Shown: piece by piece, positions 16,341 through 24,105 of the stretch | How the letters are laid out: the number at the start of each line of letters is the position of its first letter | Position numbering within the stretch: position 1 is the first letter of the stretch | Source: Streptomyces bottropensis ATCC 25435 | Lineage (GTDB): Bacteria > Actinomycetota > Actinomycetes > Streptomycetales > Streptomycetaceae | DNA length: 64,000 bases | Assembly: GCF_000383595.1 (NCBI RefSeq) | Contig: NZ_KB911581.1 | Coordinates: 3,912,265 to 3,976,264, forward strand | Reading direction: 5' to 3' | Made by a program: the position numbers and the translations under genes | Notes under the pieces: model-generated | Databases searched by the model: none | Told to the model about the DNA's origin: nothing | The model's input: only the letters and a program-made list of their open reading frames with translations

Positions 16341-16380
16341 CGTCATCCCGTCATCCCGTCATCCCGTCATCCCGTCATCC
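16341..16380. repeat. Five tandem copies of CGTCATCC across the bioA stop
   Basis: Exactly five 8-bp units (40 bp). On the coding strand each unit reads GGATGACG, giving an ATG-ACG start-like triplet after GG. The bioA stop (16375-16377) lies in the repeat, and the bioD start 25 bp downstream has the same ATGACGG context. Confidence 0.9.
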
Positions 16381-17664
16381 CACCGTCGCCGCCGCGCACA
16401 CCGCGCGCGCGATCCGCGCCACGTCCTCGTCGCCCGTGACGTAGGGCGGCATCGTGTAGACGAGGTCCCGGAACGGCCGCAGCCACACGCCTTCGCCCAC
16501 CGCCGCCGCCGTGGCGGCCGCCATGTCGACCGGGTGGTCGAGCTGGACGACCCCGATCGCGCCGAGGACGCGGACCTCCTTCACCCCGGGCACCTCGCGC
16601 ACCGGCGCCAGCCCGTCCAGCAGCCCCGTCTCGATCCGCTTGACCTCCGTGAGCCAGTCCTGGCCGAGCAGCAGCTCGATCGAGGCACAGGCGACGGCCG
16701 CCGCCAGCGGGTTGCCCATGAAGGTAGGGCCGTGAGCGAGCACCGGCACCTCGCCCCGTGAGATCCCGTCGGCCACCCCGGCGGTGCACAGGGCTGCCGC
16801 CAGGGTCAGATAGCCGCCGGTCAGCGCCTTGCCGACGCACATCACATCCGGTGTCACCGCCGCGTGGTCCGCCGCGAACAACGCACCCGTACGGCCGAAC
16901 CCGGTCGCGATCTCGTCGAACACCAGCAGGACGTCGTGCGCGTCGCACGCCTCGCGCAGCACCCGCAGATACGCGGGGGAGTGGAAGCGCATCCCGCCCG
17001 CCCCCTGCACCACGGGCTCCACGATCACGGCGGCCAGTTCGTCGGCGTACCGCTCGACCGCCGCGCGCAGCGCTTGCGCGTACCCCTCGTCGTACTCGGC
17101 CGGCGGCGCGTCCACGAACACCTGGTGGGGCAGGACGCCCTGCCACAACTCGTGCATCCCGCCCTCGGGGTCGCACACGGACATCGGCTGCCAGGTGTCC
17201 CCGTGGTAGCCGCCGCGCCAGGTCAGCAGGCGCCGCTTGCCGGGGCGGCCGAGCGAGCGCCAGTACTGCAGGCACATCTTGACCGCGACCTCGACGGAGA
17301 CCGACCCCGAGTCGGCCAGGAACACATGCTCCAGACCCTCGGGCGACATGTCGACCAGGTGCTTCGCCAGTCGCACGGCCGGCTCATGGGTGAGCCCGCC
17401 GAACATGACGTGACTCATCCGGCCGAGCTGCTCGCGCGCCGCCTCGTTGAGCACCGGGTGGTTGTAGCCGTGGATGGCCGACCACCAGGACGACATGCCG
17501 TCGACCAGCTCGCCCGAGCCGTCCGCGAGCTTCAGCCGGACCCCGCTCGCCGACTCCACGACGAGCGGTTCCTGCCGGCCCGGCATGGGCCCGTACGGGT
17601 GCCACACGTGCCGCCGGTCGAGGTCCAGCAGCTCCGGCACGCCCAGGCCGGACGGCTCAGGCAT
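16375..17664 (-). CDS. bioA: Adenosylmethionine-8-amino-7-oxononanoate aminotransferase
   Basis: 429 residues, PLP class III aminotransferase that makes DAPA from KAPA using S-adenosylmethionine as amino donor. BioA-specific HVWHPYGPM is at the N-terminus, SSWWSAIHGY follows, the PLP Asp is in VFDEIATGFGRTG, and the PLP Lys in VGKALTGGYL. The ATG at 17664 overlaps the bioB stop by 8 bp. An open extension to 17871 is the shadow of the repetitive bioB tail and is rejected. The C-terminal codons run into the tandem repeat. Confidence 0.95.
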   Translation of the reverse strand: MPEPSGLGVPELLDLDRRHVWHPYGPMPGRQEPLVVESASGVRLKLADGSGELVDGMSSWWSAIHGYNHPVLNEAAREQLGRMSHVMFGGLTHEPAVRLAKHLVDMSPEGLEHVFLADSGSVSVEVAVKMCLQYWRSLGRPGKRRLLTWRGGYHGDTWQPMSVCDPEGGMHELWQGVLPHQVFVDAPPAEYDEGYAQALRAAVERYADELAAVIVEPVVQGAGGMRFHSPAYLRVLREACDAHDVLLVFDEIATGFGRTGALFAADHAAVTPDVMCVGKALTGGYLTLAAALCTAGVADGISRGEVPVLAHGPTFMGNPLAAAVACASIELLLGQDWLTEVKRIETGLLDGLAPVREVPGVKEVRVLGAIGVVQLDHPVDMAAATAAAVGEGVWLRPFRDLVYTMPPYVTGDEDVARIARAVCAAATVG

Positions 17665-18889
17665 TGGGCGCGAGATCGGTTCCGGCTCCCCGGCGGCGCA
17701 CCGCGACCAGGTCCGTACGCGCCTCGGTGGCCGGGGCCCCGTCGGTGACGGACCCGCAGGGACCGCCCTGCGCGTGCGACCCACAGCCCGCGCCGGCGCT
17801 CTCGTGCGACCCGCACCCGCCACCCTCGTGCGACCCGCACCCGGCGCTCTCCCCGGACCCGCAGGGCCCACCGGCGGTGACGGCCGCCCGGTGCTCCGGC
17901 AGCGTGACCTGGTCGGTGCCCTCCACCTCGAAGCCGGCGTCCGCGATCATCTCCAGGTCGGCCTTGCCGGCCTGGCCCTCGCTGGTGAGGTAGTCGCCCA
18001 GGAAGATCGAGTTGGCCAGGTGCAGTGCGAGCGGCTGCATCGTGCGCAGGTGGACCTCGCGCCCGCCCGCGATCCGCACCTCGCTGTCCGGGCAGACGAA
18101 CCGCACCATCGCCAGGATCCGCAGACAGCGCTGCGGGGTGAGGTTCCACTCCTTGGCGAGCGGGGTGCCCTCGAACGGGATCAGGAAGTTCACCGGCACC
18201 GAGTCCGGGTCCAGCTCACGGAGCGAGAAGACGACGTCGACCAGGTCCTCGTCGCTCTCGCCCATGCCCGCGATCAGGCCCGAACAGGCCGACAGACCCG
18301 CCGCGTGCGCCTTCCGCACGGTGTCCACCCGGTCGGCGTACGTGTGCGTGGTCGTGATCTCGCCGTACGTCGCCTCGGACGTGTTCAGGTTGTGGTTGTA
18401 TGCGTCCGCGCCGGCCTCGCGCAGCCGTTCGGCCTGACCGTCGGAGAGCAGACCGAGACAGGCGCACACCTCGACGCCCTCGTTCTGGTCCTTGATCGTC
18501 TTGATGGTGTCGGAGACCCGGTCCACGTCCCGGTCGGTCGGGCCGCGCCCGGACGCCACCAGACAGACCCGCTTCGCGCCACCGGCGAGCCCGGCCGCCG
18601 CGGCCTTGGAGGCCTCGTCGGGCTTGAGCCAGCTGTACTTGAGGATGCCGGCCGTGGAGCCGAGCCGCTGGGAGCAGTAGGAGCAGTCCTCGGGACAGAG
18701 GCCGGACTTGAGGTTGACCAGATAGTTCAGTTTCACCCGGCGCCCGAACCAGTGCCGGCGCACCTTCCCGGCCGCGGCCACCACGTCCAACAGCTCGTCG
18801 TCGGAGGTGCCCAGAACGGCGAGCGCCTCGGCACGGCTCGGCGGCTCGCGCCGGAGCCCCTTGTCCACCAGCGTGTTCAGCAAGTCCAT
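17657..18889 (-). CDS. bioB: Biotin synthase with Cys/Gly/His-rich C-terminal tail
   Basis: 410 residues, radical SAM enzyme inserting sulfur into dethiobiotin. The 4Fe-4S motif is C65-x3-C69-x2-C72 (CPEDCSYC); the 2Fe-2S ligands are in RVCLVASG, VCACLGL and RIAGGREVHL. The catalytic core ends near residue 330; ordinary BioB is about 320-350 residues. About 80 extra residues follow, with five CGS motifs, three of them CGSH, in Gly/Ser/Glu-rich sequence. The ATG at 18889 matches the family N-terminus. First gene of bioB-A-D, divergent from bioF. Confidence 0.95.
   Translation of the reverse strand: MDLLNTLVDKGLRREPPSRAEALAVLGTSDDELLDVVAAAGKVRRHWFGRRVKLNYLVNLKSGLCPEDCSYCSQRLGSTAGILKYSWLKPDEASKAAAAGLAGGAKRVCLVASGRGPTDRDVDRVSDTIKTIKDQNEGVEVCACLGLLSDGQAERLREAGADAYNHNLNTSEATYGEITTTHTYADRVDTVRKAHAAGLSACSGLIAGMGESDEDLVDVVFSLRELDPDSVPVNFLIPFEGTPLAKEWNLTPQRCLRILAMVRFVCPDSEVRIAGGREVHLRTMQPLALHLANSIFLGDYLTSEGQAGKADLEMIADAGFEVEGTDQVTLPEHRAAVTAGGPCGSGESAGCGSHEGGGCGSHESAGAGCGSHAQGGPCGSVTDGAPATEARTDLVAVRRRGAGTDLAPNA
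17740..17885. repeat. Imperfect tandem repeats encoding the BioB tail
   Basis: Units around TCGTGCGACCCGCACCCG recur in the bioB 3' end and encode the repeated CGSHE/CGS motifs. Array limits are approximate. Confidence 0.6.
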
Positions 18890-18957
18890 GAGAGCCGATC
18901 CTGTCCTACGGGACCGCTCTCGGCCAAGGAGAGTTCGGACAACAGAGTGGGATCGAC

Positions 18958-18975
18958 ATGTGGGTATCGCCACAT
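18958..18975. promoter_or_regulatory. Candidate biotin operator between bioB and bioF
   Basis: ATGTGG (18958-18963), GTATCG, CCACAT (18970-18975): a perfect 6-6-6 inverted repeat in the 200-bp control region shared by bioB (starts 18889, minus) and bioF (19090, plus). Downstream, AGTG-N6-CACT and a TAGTGT -10-like hexamer (18998-19003) face bioF. Actinobacteria use BioQ or other TetR/GntR-type repressors for such genes; the actual regulator is not in this window. Confidence 0.5.
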
Positions 18976-19089
18976 CGTGGGCGCCCGGCCCTGCCACTAG
19001 TGTCTGTGCACTGCCTACAAAAGCCCCTGCCGTGCCCGTCCATGACGGCCACGGTGCCGCGGGCCGCCCACACCACCCCCGGAGGACCC

Positions 19090-20220
19090 ATGGCGTTCGG
19101 CTGGATCGACGAGCAGGCGTCGGCACGCCGCCGGGCCGGGCTCGTACGCACCCTGCGCCCCCGTCCGGCCGACTCACCCCTCCTCGACCTCGCGAGCAAC
19201 GACTACCTCGGCCTCGCCCGGCACCCCGAGGTCATTGAGGGCGCCGCCGGGGCCGCGCGCCGCTGGGGCGGCGGCGCGACCGGCTCCCGGCTGGTCACCG
19301 GCACCACCGAACTCCACGGCGAACTGGAACGGGAACTGGCCGACTTCTGCGGCTTCGAGGCCGCGCTCGTCTTCTCCTCCGGCTACGCCGCCAACCTCGC
19401 CGCCGTCACCGCGCTCGCCCCGCACGGCTCCCTGATCGTCTCGGACGCGGGCAACCACGCGTCCCTCATCGACGGCTGCCGGCTCGCCCGCGGCACCACC
19501 CAGGTCGTCGCCCACGCCGACCCCGACGCCGTCCGCAAGGCGCTCGGCACGGCCGCCCGGGGCACCGCCGTCGCCGTCTCCGACACGGTCTTCTCCGTGG
19601 ACGGCGACGCCGCTCCGCTGGCCGGACTGGCCGCCGCCTGCCGGGAGTACGGCGCCGGACTCGTCGTCGACGACGCGCACGGCCTCGGCGTCCTCGGTGA
19701 CGGGGGCCGGGGGGCGCCGCACGCGGCGGGGCTCGCGGGCGCTCCCGACGTCGTCGTGACGCTCACGCTCTCGAAGTCGCTCGGCAGCCAGGGCGGTGCC
19801 GTCCTCGGCCCGGCACCCGTCATCGACCACCTGGTCAACGCGGCCCGTACGTTCATCTTCGACACGGGTCTCGCCCCGGCCGCGACCGGCGCGGCGCTCG
19901 CCGCGCTCCGGCTGCTGCGCCGGGAGCCGGAGCGAGCCGCGCGGGCCCGTGAGGTGGCCAGGGAGCTGCACGCACGGCTGACGGCGTCGGGCCATGAAGC
20001 GGTGCGGCCCGACGCCGCCGTGGTGTCCGTACGCGCGCCGTCGCCGGATCAGGCGCTGCGGTGGGCGGCGGACTGCCGGGCGGCGGGTCTCGCCGTGGGC
20101 TGTTTCCGCCCGCCGTCCGTGCCCGACGGCGTCTCGCGGCTGCGGCTGACCGCCCGTGCGGATCTCACGCAGGGGCAGATCGACCGAGCCGTGAGGATCA
20201 TCGGCGATACGCGACCGTGA
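19090..20220 (+). CDS. bioF: 8-amino-7-oxononanoate synthase
   Basis: 376 residues, alpha-oxoamine synthase joining pimeloyl-CoA or pimeloyl-ACP with alanine. Motifs: SNDYLGLARHPEV, GSRLVTGTTELHGELE, DDAHGLGVLG, and the PLP Lys in TLSKSLGSQGG. The ATG at 19090 follows GGAGGACCC. Divergent from bioB-A-D, so all four genes share one regulatory region. No bioC, bioH or bioI is nearby. Confidence 0.95.
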   Translation: MAFGWIDEQASARRRAGLVRTLRPRPADSPLLDLASNDYLGLARHPEVIEGAAGAARRWGGGATGSRLVTGTTELHGELERELADFCGFEAALVFSSGYAANLAAVTALAPHGSLIVSDAGNHASLIDGCRLARGTTQVVAHADPDAVRKALGTAARGTAVAVSDTVFSVDGDAAPLAGLAAACREYGAGLVVDDAHGLGVLGDGGRGAPHAAGLAGAPDVVVTLTLSKSLGSQGGAVLGPAPVIDHLVNAARTFIFDTGLAPAATGAALAALRLLRREPERAARAREVARELHARLTASGHEAVRPDAAVVSVRAPSPDQALRWAADCRAAGLAVGCFRPPSVPDGVSRLRLTARADLTQGQIDRAVRIIGDTRP

Positions 20221-20277
20221 GTCGGCGTCCCGGCCGGGCCTCGCCGCAAGCGGAAGGACGAACGCTGTCGGTGGGGG

Positions 20278-20502
20278 TCACCGCAGCGTGGTGATGAATC
20301 CCTCCCAGGCGTCGGGGTCGAACAGCAGGGCGGGCCCCGCCGTGTTCTTCGAGTCGCGTACGGCCACCAGCCCGGCCCAGCGGCCGGATCCCGGACGGGC
20401 CGTCTCCACACAGTTGTTCATCCCGGTACTGCGGCTGCTGCGCAGCCATCGCACATCGGGCAGTTCGGTACTGGTGGGTACGTTCCGAGGCAGTGCGGAC
20501 AT
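20278..20502 (-). CDS. DUF397 protein
   Basis: 74 residues with the DUF397 pattern WLRSSRSTGMNNCVE, VAVRDSKN, and FDPDAWEGFI. In Streptomyces these small proteins are nearly always encoded beside an XRE regulator with a DUF5753 domain, and often an RsbW-like ATPase, as in abaA and whiJ loci. The Shine-Dalgarno AAGGAGG shares bases with the TAA stop of the XRE gene, so the two are translationally coupled. Proposed to bind and antagonise the XRE partner. Confidence 0.92.
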   Translation of the reverse strand: MSALPRNVPTSTELPDVRWLRSSRSTGMNNCVETARPGSGRWAGLVAVRDSKNTAGPALLFDPDAWEGFITTLR

Positions 20503-20511
20503 GGTGCCTCC

Positions 20512-21372
20512 TTACGCGCCGGCGGCTAGCCCGGCGATGTAATCCAACGAGTCCTCGGGCGAAAGGGCGTGGATCTGAAGGGTGTTGAAGGCCTCGACAT
20601 ACGCCTTGAGGTCTTCTTTCCGTTCGAGATAGAGGCTACTCGTCAAGTGGTCGAGAACAACCACGTCCAGATCGGATGTGCTCCGAAATGAGAAAATTAC
20701 GAAAGGACCGGTGACGCCGATATGTGCCCCGGCGGTGAACGGGAGCACCTGCAGTCGCACTTGGGGAAGCCGCGCCGCCTCGACCAGACGGGCCAGCTGC
20801 CGGGACATGATCTCGGGACCGCCCACCACACGCCGGAGAACGCCCTCGTCGAGCACCGCGCTCAGCTCCATCGGCGGGTTCCCGCGCAGCACCTCCTGGC
20901 GCGCGAGCCGCACTTCCACGAGCGCGTCGAGTTTGTCGTCATCCAGCCCCTCCACCGCGGCCCGCGTCACCGCCCGCGCGTACTCGGGGATCTGCAGCAG
21001 GCCCGGCACGACCGAGGTCTCCAGCGTCCGCATCCCCCCGGCCTGCGACTCCAGGCTGATGAAGTCCCGGTACGTCGGCGGTAGCACGCCCCGGTACGCG
21101 TGCCACCAGTTGTGCCGCCCGCCGCCGTCCTCGGAGCCCGCGAGCGCCAGGAGCAGTTCCCGTAACTCGGTGTCGTCGATCCCGTACGCGTCAAGGAGCT
21201 TGCGGACGTCCGCGGGCTTCACTCCACTGGCGCCCGTCTCGATCCGGCTCACCTTGGACTGGTGCCAGCCGACGCGATGGGCCGCCTCGATGCTCGTGAG
21301 CGAGGAACGGGTGCGCAGGAGACGCAACTCGGCACCGAGCTTGCGGCGGCGCACCGCCGGACCGTACTGCAT
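20512..21372 (-). CDS. XRE-family regulator with DUF5753 (WhiJ/AbaA-like)
   Basis: 286 residues. An N-terminal helix-turn-helix (residues about 10-70; LGAELRLLRTRSSLTS, VGWHQSKVSRIETG) is followed by a DUF5753 domain with VVPGLLQIPEYARAV, VRLARQEVLRGNPP and LQVLPFTAGAH. Upstream partner of the DUF397 gene and divergent from an RsbW-like ATPase gene. Such trios control development and antibiotic production in streptomycetes; recently they have also been described as toxin-antitoxin-like. Confidence 0.92.
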   Translation of the reverse strand: MQYGPAVRRRKLGAELRLLRTRSSLTSIEAAHRVGWHQSKVSRIETGASGVKPADVRKLLDAYGIDDTELRELLLALAGSEDGGGRHNWWHAYRGVLPPTYRDFISLESQAGGMRTLETSVVPGLLQIPEYARAVTRAAVEGLDDDKLDALVEVRLARQEVLRGNPPMELSAVLDEGVLRRVVGGPEIMSRQLARLVEAARLPQVRLQVLPFTAGAHIGVTGPFVIFSFRSTSDLDVVVLDHLTSSLYLERKEDLKAYVEAFNTLQIHALSPEDSLDYIAGLAAGA

Positions 21373-21640
21373 GGGATTCTCCTTCCGCCCGGCGCTCTCG
21401 ATCGCGGTGACGACACTGGATGTCGGGGTGACGACAGAGGATGGACGAAGACCCCACCCAAATACGTTCGGCCGTCGGATAGTTCACCGCTTCGAGCGAC
21501 AGATATATGCACATCTTGGTGGATCGCCACGCGTGACGGCCCAGGTAGTGGCAGTCTGGCGCGAAGCACCAGTCCGGGACCGTAGTCGAACCATCCGCTC
21601 CCTGTCGGACACCGGTCCCGTGGGAAAGGGACGCCTCGCC

Positions 21641-22099
21641 ATGGCAGATCACCTGGAAGCATCCGTCACTCTGCCGAGCGATCCCGCCTCGGTGTCCGCA
21701 GCCCGGAACTACGTCGTCACCGTGCTCGCCGAATGGGGCCTGCCGGGCGACACGGGCATCGCGGACACCGTGCGCCTGATCGTGTCCGAACTCGCCACCA
21801 ACGCCGTCCAGCACACACTGGGCCAGTCGCCCACCTTCACCGTGGACATCGCGCTCGACCGGGACGAGCAGTTGCGCATCGGTGTCACCGACAGTCATCC
21901 ACGCTTCCCCAAACGCCTGCCGGCCGCCGTCCAGCAGGACAACGGCCGGGGCATGGTCATCATCCGCTGGCTGACCGCGGAATGCGGCGGCAGGCTGAGC
22001 GTTAGACCCACGCGGGAGGGCGGCAAGACGGTGGCGATCGAACTTCCGTGGACGGTCCCCGTCCAGCCGGTCACCGCAGGTGGTCCGCCGGAGACCTGA
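21641..22099 (+). CDS. RsbW-like anti-sigma-factor type ATPase
   Basis: 152 residues, HATPase_c_2 domain. The N box is VSELATNAVQHT, the G1 region VTDSHPRFPKR is atypical, and the G2 region is DNGRGMVIIRWLT. Streptomycetes carry dozens of these; some phosphorylate anti-anti-sigma factors. The ATG at 21641 follows AAAGGGACG. It is the divergent third member of the XRE/DUF397 module. The 3' end overlaps the convergent DUF6328 gene by 29 bp. Confidence 0.88.
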   Translation: MADHLEASVTLPSDPASVSAARNYVVTVLAEWGLPGDTGIADTVRLIVSELATNAVQHTLGQSPTFTVDIALDRDEQLRIGVTDSHPRFPKRLPAAVQQDNGRGMVIIRWLTAECGGRLSVRPTREGGKTVAIELPWTVPVQPVTAGGPPET

Positions 22100-22637
22100 C
22101 GGGGCTGTCGTCCTCGACCGGTGGCGACGGCGGCGGCAGGGGCGGCGGCGTGGCGTCGCGGCCCGAGACGCGTCCCACCAGTTTCGGGAGCAGGCCCCAC
22201 AGGAGCAGACACGCCAGGAGCGTGCCGCTCCCGGCGGCGATACCGGCAGTCCGGCCGAGCGTCACGTCCACGACGAGCAGGACGGAACCGGTGAAGGCCG
22301 GCATCAGCACGATCAGGCCCGCGGCGGCCAACCGGGACGAGACCTGGACGATGGCGGGCTTGGCGTTCTGCTGGAAGAGCGAGCGGTGCAGGGCGGCCGG
22401 GGCGGTGAAGAGCGTCGCCGCGAGGACAGCCAGCAACAGGGTGGTCACGTAGGTGACACGCTGGAAGGTGTCCAGGTCCGGAAAGCGTGGGGTGAAGGCC
22501 AGCGTCAGCAGGAACGCGAAGAGGATCTGCACCCCGGTCTGGGTGACCCGCAGCTCCTGGAGCAGCTCGGAGAAATTGCGGTCGGCGCGTTCGAGGGGCG
22601 TCTCGTTACGTGCCGGGCGGGTGGGTTCCTCGGCCAT
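22071..22637 (-). CDS. DUF6328 membrane protein
   Basis: 188 residues from the ATG at 22637. After a charged N-terminus (ETPLERADRNFSELLQELRV) there are four hydrophobic segments: TGVQILFAFLLTLAF, VTYVTTLLLAVLAATLF, AAAGLIVLMPAFTGSVLLVVDV and a last one near LLACLLLWGLLP. A Pro-rich cytoplasmic tail ends the protein. This is the DUF6328 pattern; function unknown. A GTG at 22700 would lengthen it, but that codon lies in the stem of a terminator hairpin. No clear ribosome-binding site is seen. Confidence 0.8.
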   Translation of the reverse strand: MAEEPTRPARNETPLERADRNFSELLQELRVTQTGVQILFAFLLTLAFTPRFPDLDTFQRVTYVTTLLLAVLAATLFTAPAALHRSLFQQNAKPAIVQVSSRLAAAGLIVLMPAFTGSVLLVVDVTLGRTAGIAAGSGTLLACLLLWGLLPKLVGRVSGRDATPPPLPPPSPPVEDDSPVRSPADHLR

Positions 22638-22676
22638 GGCCGGACGGGTAACCACATGTGCACGACTTACGCCAGC

Positions 22677-22704
22677 GGGGGTGGCGGACAGTTCCGCCAC
22701 CCCC
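22677..22704. terminator. Strong hairpin after the NlpC/P60 gene
   Basis: A perfect 12-bp stem (GGGGGTGGCGGA at 22677-22688 with its complement at 22693-22704), loop CAGT, 11 bp past the NlpC/P60 stop. Without a T-tract, as usual in Streptomyces. Confidence 0.75.
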
Positions 22705-22714
22705 CAGCGGTGGG

Positions 22715-23188
22715 TCAGCGGACCCGGCCGTACCAGACGCTCTTCGTCCAGATCTTCTGCAGCCGGACGACGTCACCCGTCTTCGGCGAGTGCCAGATCT
22801 TTCCCTTCCCCGCGTAGATACCGACGTGGTAGACGTTCGAGCCGGAGTGGAAGAAGACGAGGTCTCCGAGCTTGCGGCTGCTCACGGAGATGTGCTTCGT
22901 CTTGTTGTACTGCTGCTGGGCAGTACGGGGCAGCTTCTTGCCCGCCTTCTTGAACGAGTAGAGCGTCAGCCCCGAGCAGTCGAACCTGCCCGGACCCACG
23001 GCGCCGTACTTGTAAGGGGAGCCCTTCTTGGAAGCCGCGACCTTGAGTGCCTTCGACGCCACCGTGGCGGCCTCGGCGCCGGATGCGACGCCCGGGACCA
23101 CGATGCTGCCGCCGACGGCGGCGATGGTCAGAGCCGAGGCCGTACCGGCCCGGGTCAACAGCGACGGGACACGATTCAGCGCAGTCAT
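22715..23188 (-). CDS. Secreted NlpC/P60 cell-wall endopeptidase
   Basis: 157 residues. Signal peptide about residues 1-41 (TRAGTASALTIAAVGGSIVV... ending near ASGAEAA). The NlpC/P60 domain has the catalytic Cys in RFDCSGLTLYSF, the His in YHVGIYAGKGKIWHS, and the third polar residue shortly after. It likely cuts D-iGlu-mDAP type bonds in peptidoglycan stems. Start ATG 23188. The upstream leader folds as a c-di-AMP riboswitch, a common arrangement for actinobacterial wall hydrolases, so expression should fall when c-di-AMP is high. Confidence 0.92.
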   Translation of the reverse strand: MTALNRVPSLLTRAGTASALTIAAVGGSIVVPGVASGAEAATVASKALKVAASKKGSPYKYGAVGPGRFDCSGLTLYSFKKAGKKLPRTAQQQYNKTKHISVSSRKLGDLVFFHSGSNVYHVGIYAGKGKIWHSPKTGDVVRLQKIWTKSVWYGRVR

Positions 23189-23193
23189 GCGCA

Positions 23194-23395
23194 ACCCTTC
23201 GTCAGCCGCCTGTGAAGGATGACCTGTCGGATTCGGGCTGGCGAAGTTGCCCGGCCGCTGACGCGGCTTCACCCCAAGGGCTGCTCGGCGCGGTCATGGC
23301 GTGACCGTTCCGGCGACCCGTCGTGCTTGGGTCCTCCACTCCTGCCGATGCACTTCTGTCGACCGGTAACCGGGCGGCGGCAGGACTCGGCGTCC
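23194..23395 (-). ncRNA. c-di-AMP riboswitch (ydaO/yuaA class)
   Basis: Minus-strand leader of the NlpC/P60 gene. In order along the RNA: GGAGGACCCAAGC (fwd 23325-23338), a stem-rich part, TTGGGGTGAAG (23267-23277), CCGAATCCGACAGG (23224-23237), and GACGAAGGG (about 23194-23203), just before the start codon. These conserved blocks in this order are those of the ydaO class. An outer stem may form between GGCAGG and CCTGCC (fwd 23379-23384 and 23341-23346). Limits are approximate. Confidence 0.85.
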
Positions 23396-23737
23396 ACCCG
23401 GATCGCCCCGCCACTGCGGCGGGGGCTTGTCGTCAGGAAGGGATCTTGGCGTACTCAAGTGCGAAAATCCCAACGGAACCGTGGATTTGTGGTCTTACTC
23501 ACCACTCGCCCGTTCGGGTGGACAGGGCGTTTTCCCTCGTTGTGTCCCAGTGGTCGAGGAGGTCCGCACCAGCGCCGGAATGCAGTACTCCGCCCATGTA
23601 CCAGGCATCTTGCGCAACTTCACAGGTCCTCACGCCGTATGGGCCGATGGGTCGATCGCGGTAGGCCGACCGGAGGGCGTCGCGCCGGGACCGGACGCCC
23701 CGTCAGTAGTACGGCGGCCGATGCGCGATCGGTTCAG
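23396..23737. other. Gene-free stretch upstream of the riboswitch
   Basis: About 340 bp between the riboswitch and the 25-bp tandem duplication. It should contain the promoter of the riboswitch-NlpC transcript. Base composition is lower in GC than the genes and no reading frame looks coding. I see no RNA gene. Confidence 0.5.
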
Positions 23738-23787
23738 GCGGGTGACGCGATCGGCTCAGGCGGCGGGTGACGCGATCGGCTCAGGCG
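23738..23787. repeat. 25-bp tandem duplication over a gene end
   Basis: Two identical 25-bp units (23738-23762 and 23763-23787) beginning GCGGGTGACGCGATCGG, preceded by a partial copy with one mismatch. The second unit contains the stop codon of the hypothetical gene at 23781. Confidence 0.85.
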
Positions 23788-24098
23788 GGGGAGTCCTCCG
23801 CCTCCGGCGGCAGCGCCACCCGGCCGGCGCGCCGCTCGCCGTCCAGGATGCGCAGGGCCCGCGCGAGCGTCGGGGCGTGCACCTCGTTCTCCCCGCGGTT
23901 GTGCATCAGTTCGAGCGCGTCGCGCAGGGCGGTCGCCTTCGCGACGAGCGCCTGCGCCGCGCGCAGCCCGCGGTACGTGTCGCCCGGACGGGCCGGATTG
24001 ATCCGGCCGAGCAGGTCCACCACGTCCAGGTAACGGTCGATCAGCTCCGCCTCGGCGCGGGTGAGCGCGGGCAACGGCGGGAGCTCGGGCGGGAGCAT
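23781..24098 (-). CDS. Hypothetical protein downstream of ClpP-like gene
   Basis: 105 residues, predicted mostly helical, with no signal peptide or membrane segment. The core AELIDRYLDVVDLLGRIN ... LRAAQALVAKATALRDALELMHNR suggests a small helical bundle. I do not recognise the family; a chorismate-mutase-like helical fold was considered but active-site residues cannot be placed. It begins 7 nt after the ClpP-like stop with GAGGCGCGG before its ATG, so it is in the same operon and could be an adaptor or regulator. Confidence 0.6.
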   Translation of the reverse strand: MLPPELPPLPALTRAEAELIDRYLDVVDLLGRINPARPGDTYRGLRAAQALVAKATALRDALELMHNRGENEVHAPTLARALRILDGERRAGRVALPPEAEDSPA

Positions 24099-24105
24099 CC
24101 GCGCC

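Noticed and set aside
17665..17871. N-terminal extension of bioA
   Set aside because: Encoded by the complementary phase of the repetitive bioB tail; bioA homologues begin at the inner ATG.
22638..22700. GTG start at 22700 for the DUF6328 gene
   Set aside because: The codon lies within the stem of a terminator hairpin; the ATG at 22637 fits the family better.
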